A stretch of 28,242 bases of DNA from an uncultured Austwickia sp. (GCA_934678955.1 CAKUSI010000013.1:1-28242), one strand, 5' to 3'. Counted from the first letter of the stretch, positions 17,214 to 25,243 are shown. Numbers and translations are program-made. Notes: a model not told the origin generated them from the letters alone.

Positions 17214-18428
17214 TCAGCGCCCCGCCGGACCGTTGAGGTCCAGCGCGCCCGACCCGACGCGCATGTCCTGCTTCTTGACCCGCTCCAGGTAGGACTGCGA
17301 CTTGGCCACCTCGGTCTCCAGCACGCCGATCGTCGAGGCCATCGAGTCCAGCGCCTGCACGCGGAAGTTGTCGATCGCGTCCATCGTGGCGTAGATGTTC
17401 TGGAACGCGGCCTGGAGCTGCGGCAACCCGATCGTGGCGGACGCGGCCTGCTCCTGGATCGACACCGAGTTGTCCCGCAGCATCTGGCTTGTCGACTCGA
17501 TGAGGTTGGAGGTCGTCGTGTTGAGCGCGGTGATCTGCTCCAGGACGAGCCGCTGGTTGTTGAGCGCGGAGGCGACGATCACGGCGGTCCGCAGCGCGGA
17601 CACCGTGGTCGTGGTGGCCCGGTCCACACCCTTGATCAGCTCGAGGTTGTTCTTGATGACGATGTCGATGGCCAGGTAGTTCTGGATCGACACCGCCAAC
17701 TGGGTGAGCAGGTCCTGGTGCTTCTGTCGCACATAGAACAGGACGTCCTGCCGCAGCGCCTGCGCCTTCTCCGGGTCGGTCGCGTCGAGTTCGGCGACCT
17801 GAGCGGCCAACCGCGCGTCGAGCTGCTCGGCGATGTAGACGTACTGATTCAGCCGCCCCATCGTCGTCCACAGTTGCTGCTTCTCCAGATTCAGCGCCGC
17901 GTTGTCCTTGGCCAGCTCGTCCTGGCCGCTGCGCAGCGCGTGCAGGATGCCGTCGAGGTGTTTCTGCGCGGACTCGTACTTGCGGAAGTAGTCGGTCAGC
18001 TTCCCCCCGAACGGGATCTTCCCGAGGATCTTCTTGGCGCCCTTGGCCTGCCCGGGGTCGAGGTCCTCCACCGTGCGACGCAGCTCCAGCAGCGTCTTGG
18101 AGACCTTCGACTCCTTGCTGACCGCGCCGTCCTGCAGCGCCTTGACGGGCTGCTTGAGCAGTCGGTTCGAGGTCTCCGCGGCGGCGCGGATATCGCGGTC
18201 GCCCATCGTCCGGATGTCGGCGGCCCGCGCGTCGAACTCGGGCGACTTGGCGGCGACCGAGTCGAGCGCGCCGAGGAACTGATCCACCTTGGCGTCGAGT
18301 TGGGGGACCACGGTGGGGTCGACGGCGGGTGCCATCTTCGGCGCGGCGGTGGCCGCCACCGGCTGAGTGGGCGCGGGTGCCTCAAGCGTCAGTACGGACT
18401 CCGCCGGCGGTTGCAGCGGCTGGGTCAT
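17214..18428 (-). CDS. telA: TelA-family toxic anion resistance protein
   Basis: A 404-residue, nearly all-helical soluble protein of the TelA family (tellurite and toxic anion resistance, also linked to cell-envelope stress and antibiotic tolerance). Family signs are the KILGKIPFGGKLTDYFRKYE segment, the long coiled stretch QKHLDGILHALRSGQDEL, LRQDVLFYVRQKHQDLLTQL, SIQNYLAIDIVIKNNLELI and the DRATTTTVSALRTAVIVASAL region, in the usual order and over the usual length. The ATG at 18428 follows GAGGGGG. It is the first gene of the ten-gene operon, with a candidate ECF-type promoter 20-65 bases upstream. Its biochemical role is not established for the family; membrane association is commonly proposed. 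Confidence 0.93.
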   Translation of the reverse strand: MTQPLQPPAESVLTLEAPAPTQPVAATAAPKMAPAVDPTVVPQLDAKVDQFLGALDSVAAKSPEFDARAADIRTMGDRDIRAAAETSNRLLKQPVKALQDGAVSKESKVSKTLLELRRTVEDLDPGQAKGAKKILGKIPFGGKLTDYFRKYESAQKHLDGILHALRSGQDELAKDNAALNLEKQQLWTTMGRLNQYVYIAEQLDARLAAQVAELDATDPEKAQALRQDVLFYVRQKHQDLLTQLAVSIQNYLAIDIVIKNNLELIKGVDRATTTTVSALRTAVIVASALNNQRLVLEQITALNTTTSNLIESTSQMLRDNSVSIQEQAASATIGLPQLQAAFQNIYATMDAIDNFRVQALDSMASTIGVLETEVAKSQSYLERVKKQDMRVGSGALDLNGPAGR

Positions 18429-18447
18429 CGGTTCCCCCTCGGTGAGG

Positions 18448-18493
18448 ATTTCGTCAACGCGCGCTCGCTCACGCGTTCCTCATGCAGCGTTCC
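18448..18493 (-). promoter_or_regulatory. Candidate ECF sigma-factor promoter of the telA operon
   Basis: On the reverse strand GGAAC (bases 18479-18475) is followed after 15 bases by CGTTGA (CGTT at 18459-18456), the -35/-10 pattern of ECF sigma factors. The predicted start near 18448 would leave a leader of about 20 bases containing the GAGGGGG ribosome site of telA. A second GGAAC lies 14 bases upstream within a direct repeat ATGAGGAACGC (18483-18473 and 18497-18487), which could be a duplicated -35 or an operator. The spacing is one base shorter than most examples. Confidence 0.4.
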
Positions 18494-18829
18494 TCATTCA
18501 AACGTCTCGCGCCGAGCCAGTCCACCACAGGGGCGGCACACGGAGCGGGGGCGGTCCTGCTGGGCTGGTCGGAGCGAAGGCATCGACGCCGCGACAGTGC
18601 GCCGGTCCGGTCCGCCACCGTTCACCCAGCGGTCCGGTCCGCCGCCGATGGGCGGGACGGATGCGTGCGCGCTGCCCGTACACACCCCCGCGAGGCGGCG
18701 GCGCTCCGTGTCACCGCCTGTGGAGGGCCCAGCGCTCCCTGCCCCGAGGGGGCACCGTGGGGCGACGTGGTCACGCGGCCGACCGGCCGGAGTGTTCCGG
18801 GCGGCCTAGGGAACGGGAGGTACACGGCG
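18494..18829. other. Divergent intergenic region, no gene seen
   Basis: Between the telA promoter and the WXG100-like gene I see no convincing gene. GGTCCGGTCCGCC occurs twice (near 18603 and 18631). Open frames here have poor codon patterns. A promoter for the rightward pair must lie here, but no clear -10/-35 pair could be picked out. A ribosome site GGGAGG at about 18815-18820 serves the gene at 18830. Confidence 0.5.
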
Positions 18830-19090
18830 GTGAGCGACGCGGGACCCATCAACCCGGCCCTCATGGGCGAGACGGCTCGCATCCTGGCCGAGCAGTCGGC
18901 GGCGCTCCACGAGGTGGCCACCAGGTTGCGGATCGCGCTGGTGGCGACCCGCTGGCGCTCCTCCGCCGCGCTCCTCGCGCGGAGCGAAGCGGAACAGGAA
19001 TTGGATCGCCTGCTGCGGTGCGCGGCGCGCTACGACGAGGCGGCCCGCTGGTGGTCGCTGGCCACAGCCGCCGTGACCGCAGGCCCATGA
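18830..19090 (+). CDS. Small WXG100-like helical protein
   Basis: An 86-residue protein made of two predicted helices (about 10-38 and 47-83) around a turn TRWRSSAA, where W sits as in the WXG turn of ESX/WXG100 proteins (WRS instead of WxG). Size and helix-turn-helix plan fit that superfamily, but no YxxxD/E export signal is clear at the C-terminus. The GTG start at 18830 follows GGGAGG at some distance (about 10 bases). The stop overlaps the next start in ATGA, so the product probably acts with the hydrolase encoded downstream. No type VII secretion gene (EccC, EccB and others) is in the window. The WXG100 assignment is by shape only. Confidence 0.65.
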   Translation: MSDAGPINPALMGETARILAEQSAALHEVATRLRIALVATRWRSSAALLARSEAEQELDRLLRCAARYDEAARWWSLATAAVTAGP

Positions 19091-20436
19091 CGCGAAGAAA
19101 CGACGCGGGCGACCTGACCGTCGTCGGCGGCCTGGAGGTCGATGTCGACGACCTGTTCGTGCTCTCCACAACATGCAGGGAGGCGGCGCGACGCGTGGTC
19201 GAGATCGCTTCCGTGGCCGCGGGCGCGCAGACCACCGCCCAGCCGACCCTGCTGTGGGCCCTGGCCCGCGAGCGCGCCCGCGGCGGAGATGCGACCACGG
19301 CCGGCCTTGCGGCAGCCGCTCTGGGCGTCCTCGACGGGACAGCAGGACTCGGCCAAGCGGCCGTGGCCGGCGCTCACTTGGCCCGGTTGGGGCTGCGCAT
19401 GGCGCTCGCGGCCGACGCCTACGACGGGACCGAGACCGAGGTCGCGGCACGCCTCGCGCGCCTCGGGGTGGATGTGGATTCGTTGAGCACGGCGTCGGGC
19501 TACCTGGCCCAGTTGCTCGGCGATCCCGCTTCGGGTGGTCCATGTCGCGGCGCCGACCCGCACGCGCTGGCCGAGTCGGCCGCCGGTCCGATCGGTGGTC
19601 TCTTCCCGACGCGTGTCGCCTCGGTCGGCCCGCCTCGCCACCTGGGCGCCGCGGCCGTTCCAGCGGGCGTGGCCGATCTGGTCCGGTTGCTCACCGGGCA
19701 CGCCCGGTCGGCCCAGGGCGACGCTCCCGTCGGCCCTGCCGAGACGAACCCGCCGCCGGGCCGGGTCGACGTGTTCGCCATCCGCTCGGCACCCGAAGCG
19801 GAGGCGGTCTACGTGGTCGCGCTCCCGGGCACGTCCACGCTGCGGTGGCCGCACGACCCCTTCGCCAACGACGAACCCCGCGACTGGCACGCGAACCTAC
19901 AGCTCCTCGCCGGGCAGACCACCGCCGAGCTGGCCGCCCTCCCGGAGGCGCTGGCCACGGCAGGCGTGCCGGCCGGCGCTGCGGTCGCGTTGGTGGGGCA
20001 CAGCCAGGGTGGGCTCACCGCGTTCGCGGCGGCGGGCGACCCGGCGATGCGCGCGAACTACCGGGTCACCCACGTCGTCACGGCCGGGTCACCGACCGGC
20101 GCGATGGCCGCACCCGTGGGCGTGCGGGTGCTCGGCCTGGAGAACAGGCGCGACATCGTCCCTCAGCTGGACGGCCGGGCGAGCTCCGGGTCGGCGCTGC
20201 GCACGACGGTCTCGTTCGACGGGGCGCGGGGCTTGGCCGGTCACGACGTCGCCGAATACGCAGCGGCGGCCGGACGTGTGGACGCCTCGTGCGATCCACG
20301 CCTCGAAGAACTGCGCGATTCGCTTCAGGAGGGCGGCTTCCTGCCCGGACCGGGCGGGACCGCCGAGCTGACGAGGGTCGAACTGCGCCTCAATGTTCCG
20401 AACGACCTACTTCATCGCGGACCTCACATTTCGTGA
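19087..20436 (+). CDS. Alpha/beta hydrolase with helical N-terminal domain
   Basis: A 449-residue protein. Residues 15-150 are helical and Ala-rich (LSTTCREAARRVVEIASVAAG), like the helical leader of ESX-type proteins. Residues about 225-400 form an alpha/beta hydrolase: ALPGTS near an oxyanion strand, nucleophile S306 in GHSQGG, likely acid D356 in RRDIVPQLDG and H386 in GLAGHDVAEYA. The order and spacing suit a lipase/esterase of the PE-PPE or GGL type. No Sec signal is seen. The start overlaps the stop of the WXG100-like gene. The last 13 residues (437-449, from VPNDLL) are encoded by the 112-bp inverted-repeat element, so the original C-terminus was changed or shortened by its arrival. 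The substrate is unknown. Confidence 0.8.
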   Translation: MTRRNDAGDLTVVGGLEVDVDDLFVLSTTCREAARRVVEIASVAAGAQTTAQPTLLWALARERARGGDATTAGLAAAALGVLDGTAGLGQAAVAGAHLARLGLRMALAADAYDGTETEVAARLARLGVDVDSLSTASGYLAQLLGDPASGGPCRGADPHALAESAAGPIGGLFPTRVASVGPPRHLGAAAVPAGVADLVRLLTGHARSAQGDAPVGPAETNPPPGRVDVFAIRSAPEAEAVYVVALPGTSTLRWPHDPFANDEPRDWHANLQLLAGQTTAELAALPEALATAGVPAGAAVALVGHSQGGLTAFAAAGDPAMRANYRVTHVVTAGSPTGAMAAPVGVRVLGLENRRDIVPQLDGRASSGSALRTTVSFDGARGLAGHDVAEYAAAAGRVDASCDPRLEELRDSLQEGGFLPGPGGTAELTRVELRLNVPNDLLHRGPHIS

Positions 20437-20504
20437 TCCATTTGACCAGGGCTTTTGTCATCCTCACCAGACCTACGCGGCGATGAAGTAGGTCGCTCGG
20501 AACA
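20394..20504. repeat. Inverted-repeat element, copy 2
   Basis: The ends TGTTCCGAACGACCTAC and its counterpart at 20488-20504 extend to 24-25-bp inverted arms (20394-20418 and 20480-20504) with a single mismatch. It is one base shorter than the copy at 1380-1491 and shares the internal TTGTCATC (20455-20462) at the same place. Its left 43 bases form the end of the hydrolase gene, including the stop codon at 20434-20436. Confidence 0.8.
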
Positions 20505-20827
20505 AAACCGCGACCTTGAGCCCGGTCCAGACGTGCCGACACGGGTCCGAAGTCGCGATGGGCGCACTCACCGCCCGCCGTCGAAGAGGAACCCTTCGAG
20601 CAGTGCCCCACTCCTTCCAGAGGGCCAACCCCGGCCGGCGGGCTCGTCTCCGCGTCGATGAGGCCCCGAGCTCGATGGAGCACCTCTAGGGCGAAGCCAC
20701 CGACGTGATGACCGCACCGGCGTCGAGAAGGAAGTCGTCGATGCATTCCTGGCGCGATGCCCGGGTGGGCTCTCACGGGCCCGGGTGGGCTCTCATCGGT
20801 ACCGGTGAACCCCCGCCACAACGGGGG
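20505..20827. other. Gene-free stretch after the hydrolase
   Basis: No supported gene is seen in these 323 bases. A frame of 143 codons is open on the reverse strand (20821-20390) but runs through the repeat element and has no recognisable domain, so it is not called. It may hold the remains of a decayed gene. It contains the short direct repeat at 20760-20799. Confidence 0.45.
20760..20799. repeat. Direct repeat, two units of 20 bp
   Basis: CCCGGGTGGGCTCTCA occurs at 20760-20775 and again at 20780-20795, a 20-bp period directly before the 75-bp repeat array. Confidence 0.7.
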
Positions 20828-21007
20828 CCCAGCCGGTCTCGCGAGAGTTCACCCCGAGCCAGAAGGGCTCACCCACCCCCGCAACCCGCCCCATCCCAAG
20901 AGCCCAGCCGATCTCGCAAGAGTTCACCCCGACTCGGAAGAGCTCACCAGCCCCCGCAACCCGCCCCATCCCAAGAGCCAAGCCGATCTCGCGAGAGTCC
21001 ACCCCCG
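20828..21007. repeat. 75-bp tandem repeat, about 2.4 units
   Basis: Units start at 20828, 20903 and 20978, exactly 75 bases apart, the third breaking off after about 30 bases. Each carries TCTCGCGAGA (a perfect 10-bp palindrome in units one and three; TCTCGCAAGA in unit two), then GAGTTCACCCC and, in the two complete units, GCAACCCGCCCCATCCCAAG. No frame through it looks coding. Confidence 0.85.
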
Positions 21008-21130
21008 CATCGAGTGCCCATCCGGTCGCACGGGCGACGCTGATCAGAAGCCGAGGTCCTGACGCGCCCCGACGACGTCGGCCGACCAGCCGCGCGGGGA
21101 TCGAGCAGCCCGCAGCCGGTGGGCGTGCCA

Positions 21131-21159
21131 TCCTGTGGGGAGTGTCCCGGCCCACAGGA
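21131..21159 (+). promoter_or_regulatory. Hairpin covering the ribosome binding site of the lipoprotein gene
   Basis: TCCTGTGGG (21131-21139) and CCCACAGGA (21151-21159) are perfect 9-bp complements around an 11-base loop. The right arm contains most of the ribosome site AGGAG (21156-21160) of the gene that starts at 21166. Folded in mRNA the stem would hide the site, so translation may depend on melting or on a binding factor. Confidence 0.5.
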
Positions 21160-21165
21160 GAACGT

Positions 21166-21936
21166 ATGCCCCGCGTCGCGAGTCGCTCCTCGCAGCGCCC
21201 TTTGCCCCACCGCACCGCGCCGCAGGCTCACGGCACGCCCGAGGGCGCCCAGCGCGATCGGCGTCCCAGCGGCACCACGTCCGTGCGCGGTCAGAGTCTT
21301 GACGCCCCGCTGGGCGGCAGCCGCCGCAGGCCCGGACGAGCCTGGTGGCGACGGAGTTTCGCGGCCGTGGCGATCGGCGTGACGGTGCTGGGGGGCGCCG
21401 CCTGCTCCAGCGGGTCGGACAGCTCCAGCGGGTCGGACAGCTCGAACGCGCAGGACCGCGCGACCGCGACCTCGGCCGCACCGGAGAGCACCGAGACCGC
21501 CGTCCCGGAGACAGGCCAGACCGCAGCCGGCCCGCCCGCCACGTCGACGCCACCGGAGGGTTCCGGCGCGACGGCCCCCGGCGTCACCCGCACCACGCCC
21601 CCGCCGATCGTGCCGCGCGGCTCGACGAAGGCCAACATCGCCTGCCGGCAGATGTTCCCCGTCGTTAACGACGCCATCACCTCCTGGAACTCGGCCAACA
21701 GCCGGGACAACCGCTCCGAGTTGTCCGCCTCGGCCGACGCCCTCAAGAAGGCCGCCGACACCATCCCCGACATGGCGAAGGAGTCCGAGGACTCTCAACT
21801 CGTCACGCTCACCCAGGCCGCGGCCGACGAGCTGAAGAAGGTCCGCGACGACTTCGCGGCCAGTCGCGACGTCTCGGGGGCCGCGGTGGAGCGGGCGGTC
21901 ACCTCCCTGTGGTCGTACTGCGAGAGCACCCGCTGA
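21166..21936 (+). CDS. Putative lipoprotein, function unknown
   Basis: A 256-residue protein. A long basic N-terminal segment (about 60 residues, ending RRRPGRAWWRRS) leads into one hydrophobic stretch (FAAVAIGVTVLGGAACSS). The GAAC at its end resembles a lipobox, with G instead of the usual L at -3, so lipid attachment at this Cys is likely but not sure. A Ser/Thr/Pro-rich linker follows with two SSGSD repeats. The exported domain (about 150-256) is helical (NDAITSWNSANSRDN, ADALKKAADTIPDMAKESED) with two Cys (CRQMF and WSYCES) that may pair. The ATG at 21166 follows AGGAG by 5 bases. The next gene starts 22 bases downstream on the same strand. I do not recognise a family. Confidence 0.75.
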   Translation: MPRVASRSSQRPLPHRTAPQAHGTPEGAQRDRRPSGTTSVRGQSLDAPLGGSRRRPGRAWWRRSFAAVAIGVTVLGGAACSSGSDSSSGSDSSNAQDRATATSAAPESTETAVPETGQTAAGPPATSTPPEGSGATAPGVTRTTPPPIVPRGSTKANIACRQMFPVVNDAITSWNSANSRDNRSELSASADALKKAADTIPDMAKESEDSQLVTLTQAAADELKKVRDDFAASRDVSGAAVERAVTSLWSYCESTR

Positions 21937-21958
21937 CCGTGCCCGCACGGAGTCACCG

Positions 21959-23620
21959 ATGAGCGAACTGCTGAAGGCGGACGTGGTCGTGGTCGGCGGC
22001 GGTCTCGCCGGGCTTGTCACCACCTGCGAGCTCGCCGCCGCGGGCCGGCGCGTGCTGCTCCTCGACCAGGAGGGCCAGGCTGGGCTCGGTGGCCAGGCCA
22101 CCTGGGCCCTCGGGGGGCTCTTCCTCGTCGACACCCCCGAGCAGCGCCTGCTCGGCATCCGCGACGACGTCGAGCTGGCCTGGCAGGACTGGGAGGGCAG
22201 CGCGGGCTTCGACCGCGATGTCGACTACTGGCCGAGGCGGTGGGCGCGCTCGTACGTCGAGTTCGCGGCGGGCGGCCTGCGCGCCTGGCTGCGCAGCCTG
22301 GGCGTCTCGTTCTTCCCCATCGTCGGCTGGACCGAGCGCGGCGACGGCACCGCCACGGGACCCGGCAATTCGGTGCCGCGCTTCCACGTCACCTGGGGCA
22401 CCGGCCCGGCGCTGCTCGAGCCGTTCCTGGGGCAGCTGGGCGAGTGGGTCACGGCCGGGCGGGTAGAGGTGCGCTTCCGGCACCGGGTCGAGGACCTGGT
22501 GCAGACGGCCGGGAGGGTCACGGGCGTCACGGGCGGCGTGCTGGCGGACGATCCCAGCCCCCGCGGGGTCGCGACCAACCGGACTGCCATCGGCGAGTTC
22601 CGTGTCGAGGCCGACGCGGTCGTGCTGACGTCCGGCGGGATCGGCGGCAACCCGGACCTGGTCCGGCGCCGCTGGCCGACACAGCTCGGCGAGCCACCCC
22701 GGGACCTGGTCGTCGGCGTGCCCGCGCACGTCGACGGACGGCTGCAGGAGATCGCCACCCGGTCGGGGGCGAGCCTGGTCAACGCGGATCGCCTGTGGCA
22801 TTACGTGGAGGGCGTCGCCGATCCGCGCCCGATCTGGCCGGGGCACGGCGTCCGGATCTCACCCGGTCCGAGCTCCCTGTGGATCGACGCGACCGGGCGA
22901 CGCCTGCCGCCACCGATCCTGCCGGGGGGAGACACCCTCGGCGCGCTCACGCATCTGCGTCGAACCGGCTACGACCACTCCTGGTTCATTGCGACGCGGC
23001 GGATCGTCGACCGGGAATACCTGCTCTCGGGGTCGGTGCAGAACCCCGAGCTGTGCCGCCGCGACCGCCGGGCCGTGCTCCGCCGGATCGCCGGTGACCC
23101 GCCGCCCGCAGTGCTGGAGTTCGCGCGCCGGGGGGTGGACTGGGTGGCGGCCGACGACGTCCGGGCCCTGGTCGCCAAGATGAACGCGATGACCGGCGAC
23201 CCGCTGCTCGACCCGGTGGCGGTCGACAAGGTGGTCCGGGCCCGGGACGCGCAGTTCGCCAACCCGTTCGCCAAGGACCTGCAGGCGATGACGATCAAGG
23301 CCACGCGCGCCTACCGCGGCGACCGGCTGGTCCGGGTCGCCGCGCCGCACCGCCTGCTCGACCGGTCCGCCGGGCCGCTGGTCGCGGTCCGCCTGCGCAC
23401 GCTCACCCGTATGTCGCTCGGCGGCTTGGAGACCAACCTGCGCGGGCAGGTGTTGCGGCCGGGCGGGCAGGTCTTCCCGGGGCTCTTCGCGGCCGGCGAG
23501 GTGGCCGGTTTCGGGGGCGGAGGGATGCACGGCTACCGCTCCCTGGAGGGCGGGTTCCTCGGCGGCTGCCTGCACACCGGGCGCGTCGTCGGTCGGTATG
23601 TCGCGGAGGAAACCCGCTGA
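21959..23620 (+). CDS. FAD-binding dehydrogenase (KstD/fumarate reductase-like)
   Basis: A 553-residue flavoprotein. The dinucleotide-binding motif is VVVGGGLAGLVTTCELAAAG near the N-terminus with an acidic strand end LLLDQE. Further FAD contacts are GGIGGN and the C-terminal FAAGEVAGFGGGGMHGYRS with GGFLGGCLHTGR. This matches actinobacterial FAD-binding dehydrogenases related to 3-ketosteroid-delta1-dehydrogenase and fumarate reductase flavoprotein subunits. The substrate is unknown and no steroid or fatty-acid genes are nearby. The motif ALGGLFLVDTPEQRLLGIRD is typical of this subgroup. The ATG at 21959 follows CGGAG. It is cytosolic, with no Tat or Sec signal. Confidence 0.9.
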   Translation: MSELLKADVVVVGGGLAGLVTTCELAAAGRRVLLLDQEGQAGLGGQATWALGGLFLVDTPEQRLLGIRDDVELAWQDWEGSAGFDRDVDYWPRRWARSYVEFAAGGLRAWLRSLGVSFFPIVGWTERGDGTATGPGNSVPRFHVTWGTGPALLEPFLGQLGEWVTAGRVEVRFRHRVEDLVQTAGRVTGVTGGVLADDPSPRGVATNRTAIGEFRVEADAVVLTSGGIGGNPDLVRRRWPTQLGEPPRDLVVGVPAHVDGRLQEIATRSGASLVNADRLWHYVEGVADPRPIWPGHGVRISPGPSSLWIDATGRRLPPPILPGGDTLGALTHLRRTGYDHSWFIATRRIVDREYLLSGSVQNPELCRRDRRAVLRRIAGDPPPAVLEFARRGVDWVAADDVRALVAKMNAMTGDPLLDPVAVDKVVRARDAQFANPFAKDLQAMTIKATRAYRGDRLVRVAAPHRLLDRSAGPLVAVRLRTLTRMSLGGLETNLRGQVLRPGGQVFPGLFAAGEVAGFGGGGMHGYRSLEGGFLGGCLHTGRVVGRYVAEETR

Positions 23621-23747
23621 GGCGAGCCGCCGTTCGCTCCTCGATGCACGGCGGCCCCCCACCGAAGCAGCCTCTCCCGGATGCCCAGGGACGAACCATC
23701 CCGCGCCAGGAGGGCGGTTGTCGGAGCGGGGGCGTACCGTAACCGAC

Positions 23748-25085
23748 GTGACAGCGCCCGACCTCGCTGAAAAGCGTCGTCTCCCCCGGTTCCCTCGGCT
23801 CCGGCGTCCCCGCCCGATCGACGCGGGTGCCCCCAGCGTGAAGCCCGCGCCCGTGGCCGAGGACGCCATGCGCGTGGCGGCGACTTTCGCCGGGCGGACC
23901 CTGGTCATCCTCGCGTTCCTGTACGTGTTGATGTGGCTGCTCAACCAGATCAGCCTCGTCACCATCACGATCACCGTGGCGATCATGCTGAGCGCGATCC
24001 TGCGACCCATGGTCGACGCCGCGGCCCGTGCCCACGTGCCCCGCTGGCTGGCCGGGCCGATCGTGTTCTTCCTCGGCGTGGGAGCGGTCGGCCTGCTGAT
24101 GTGGTTCGTGATCACGCAGATCACGAACAACATGGACATCATCACCAGCCAGCTGAACGCGGCCGGCCTGTCGATCCTCGACTGGCTGCAGAACGGGCCG
24201 GCGCACCTCTCGCAGGAACAGGTCAGCCAGGCCTCCGCGGAACTCGGGCGGATCCTCACCAACACCCGAGGCGACATGGTGACCGGCACGCTGGCGACGG
24301 CGACGAGCCTCGTCACCGTCCTCACCGGGTCGATCCTGTGCCTTTTCTCCTTGCTGTTCCTGCTGCTGGACGACGGCACGATCTGGCGCTGGGTGGTCAG
24401 TCTCTTCCCGGCCAGCGAGCAGCCCCGGGTGCTCGTCGGCGGTGCGGTCGCCTGGCGGACCCTGGTCGCCTACATGCGCAGCACGATCCTGCTGGCCTTC
24501 ATCAACGCGCTCACGATGGTCCCGATCATGATGTTCGCGAAGATGGACCTGATCGTGCCGCTCGCCGTCCTGCTCTTCCTCGGCTCGCTCATCCCCATGG
24601 TGGGCATGCTCGTGGCGGGCGCGATCCTCATGCTGGTCGCCCTCGTCATGCAGGGACCGGTGACCGCGCTGATCGTGGGGATCGCGCTGTTCCTCGTGAT
24701 CCAGCTCGAGGGCAACCTGCTGAATCCGTACATCCTCGGCAAGGCCGTCAAGATCCACCCGCTGGCGATCCTCGCCACGGTCACCGGTGGCACCCTGCTC
24801 GGCGGCGTGTTCGGCGCGTTCGTCGCGGTCCCGCTCGTCGCGATCATCAACAACGTGGTCCTCGCGGTGCGGGCGCCCATCCCCCGCGAGACCGTGGAGG
24901 TCGTCCAGAGCGGGGACATCGTGCAAGAAGTGCTCGATGACCCCGAGGTCGAATCACCCGGGTACGCCACCACCCGTGTCACTTCACCGGATCCCTCCGC
25001 CGAGCACAGCCCGCGGCCGGCCACCGGCTGGCCCGAGGGCGAGCAGCCCCCGCGCTCATCCGCACCGCCCCAGCCCGCCGGCTGA
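23748..25085 (+). CDS. AI-2E family transporter (PerM-like membrane protein)
   Basis: A 445-residue integral membrane protein with about eight hydrophobic helices. They start at LVILAFLYVLMWLLNQISLV and end with LLGGVFGAFVAVPLVAIINNVVLAV. The family layout is clear: TITVAIMLSAILRPMVD, a central helical domain without membrane segments, FSLLFLLLDDG, and QLEGNLLNPYILGKAVKIHP with the conserved N-P. Members export small molecules or ions; the autoinducer-2 role holds for few of them. The start is unsure. GTG at 23748 may be leaderless, as TACCGT at 23735-23740 resembles a -10 box. TTG at 23718 has AGGAGG four bases before it and would add 10 residues. The C-terminal 60 residues are disordered and cytosolic. 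Confidence 0.9.
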   Translation: MTAPDLAEKRRLPRFPRLRRPRPIDAGAPSVKPAPVAEDAMRVAATFAGRTLVILAFLYVLMWLLNQISLVTITITVAIMLSAILRPMVDAAARAHVPRWLAGPIVFFLGVGAVGLLMWFVITQITNNMDIITSQLNAAGLSILDWLQNGPAHLSQEQVSQASAELGRILTNTRGDMVTGTLATATSLVTVLTGSILCLFSLLFLLLDDGTIWRWVVSLFPASEQPRVLVGGAVAWRTLVAYMRSTILLAFINALTMVPIMMFAKMDLIVPLAVLLFLGSLIPMVGMLVAGAILMLVALVMQGPVTALIVGIALFLVIQLEGNLLNPYILGKAVKIHPLAILATVTGGTLLGGVFGAFVAVPLVAIINNVVLAVRAPIPRETVEVVQSGDIVQEVLDDPEVESPGYATTRVTSPDPSAEHSPRPATGWPEGEQPPRSSAPPQPAG

Positions 25086-25141
25086 CGACTTCTGCCAGAC
25101 CTCTCCTGGCGGACGACGATTCGCCGTCCGGCGATTCGGGG

Positions 25142-25165
25142 CCCACCCCCCCCAAGAGTGGTGGG
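25142..25165 (+). terminator. Possible terminator after the transporter gene
   Basis: CCCACC (25142-25147) and GGTGGG (25160-25165) can pair around a 12-base loop, 56 bases after the stop. There is no T-tract. Low confidence. Confidence 0.25.
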
Positions 25166-25243
25166 GAACGCGTCTTCAGAGGGATGCCCCGAGTGCCGAT
25201 AGGGGGATGCTCGGCCCCGTGCCGGCCTGGAAGGAGGCCCCTC

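Noticed and set aside
20390..20821. Reverse-strand gene of 143 codons
   Set aside because: It runs through the inverted-repeat element and has no recognisable domain or ribosome site.
21166..21936. Putative lipoprotein as the missing GlnH
   Set aside because: It has no solute-binding fold; the exported part is only about 100 helical residues.
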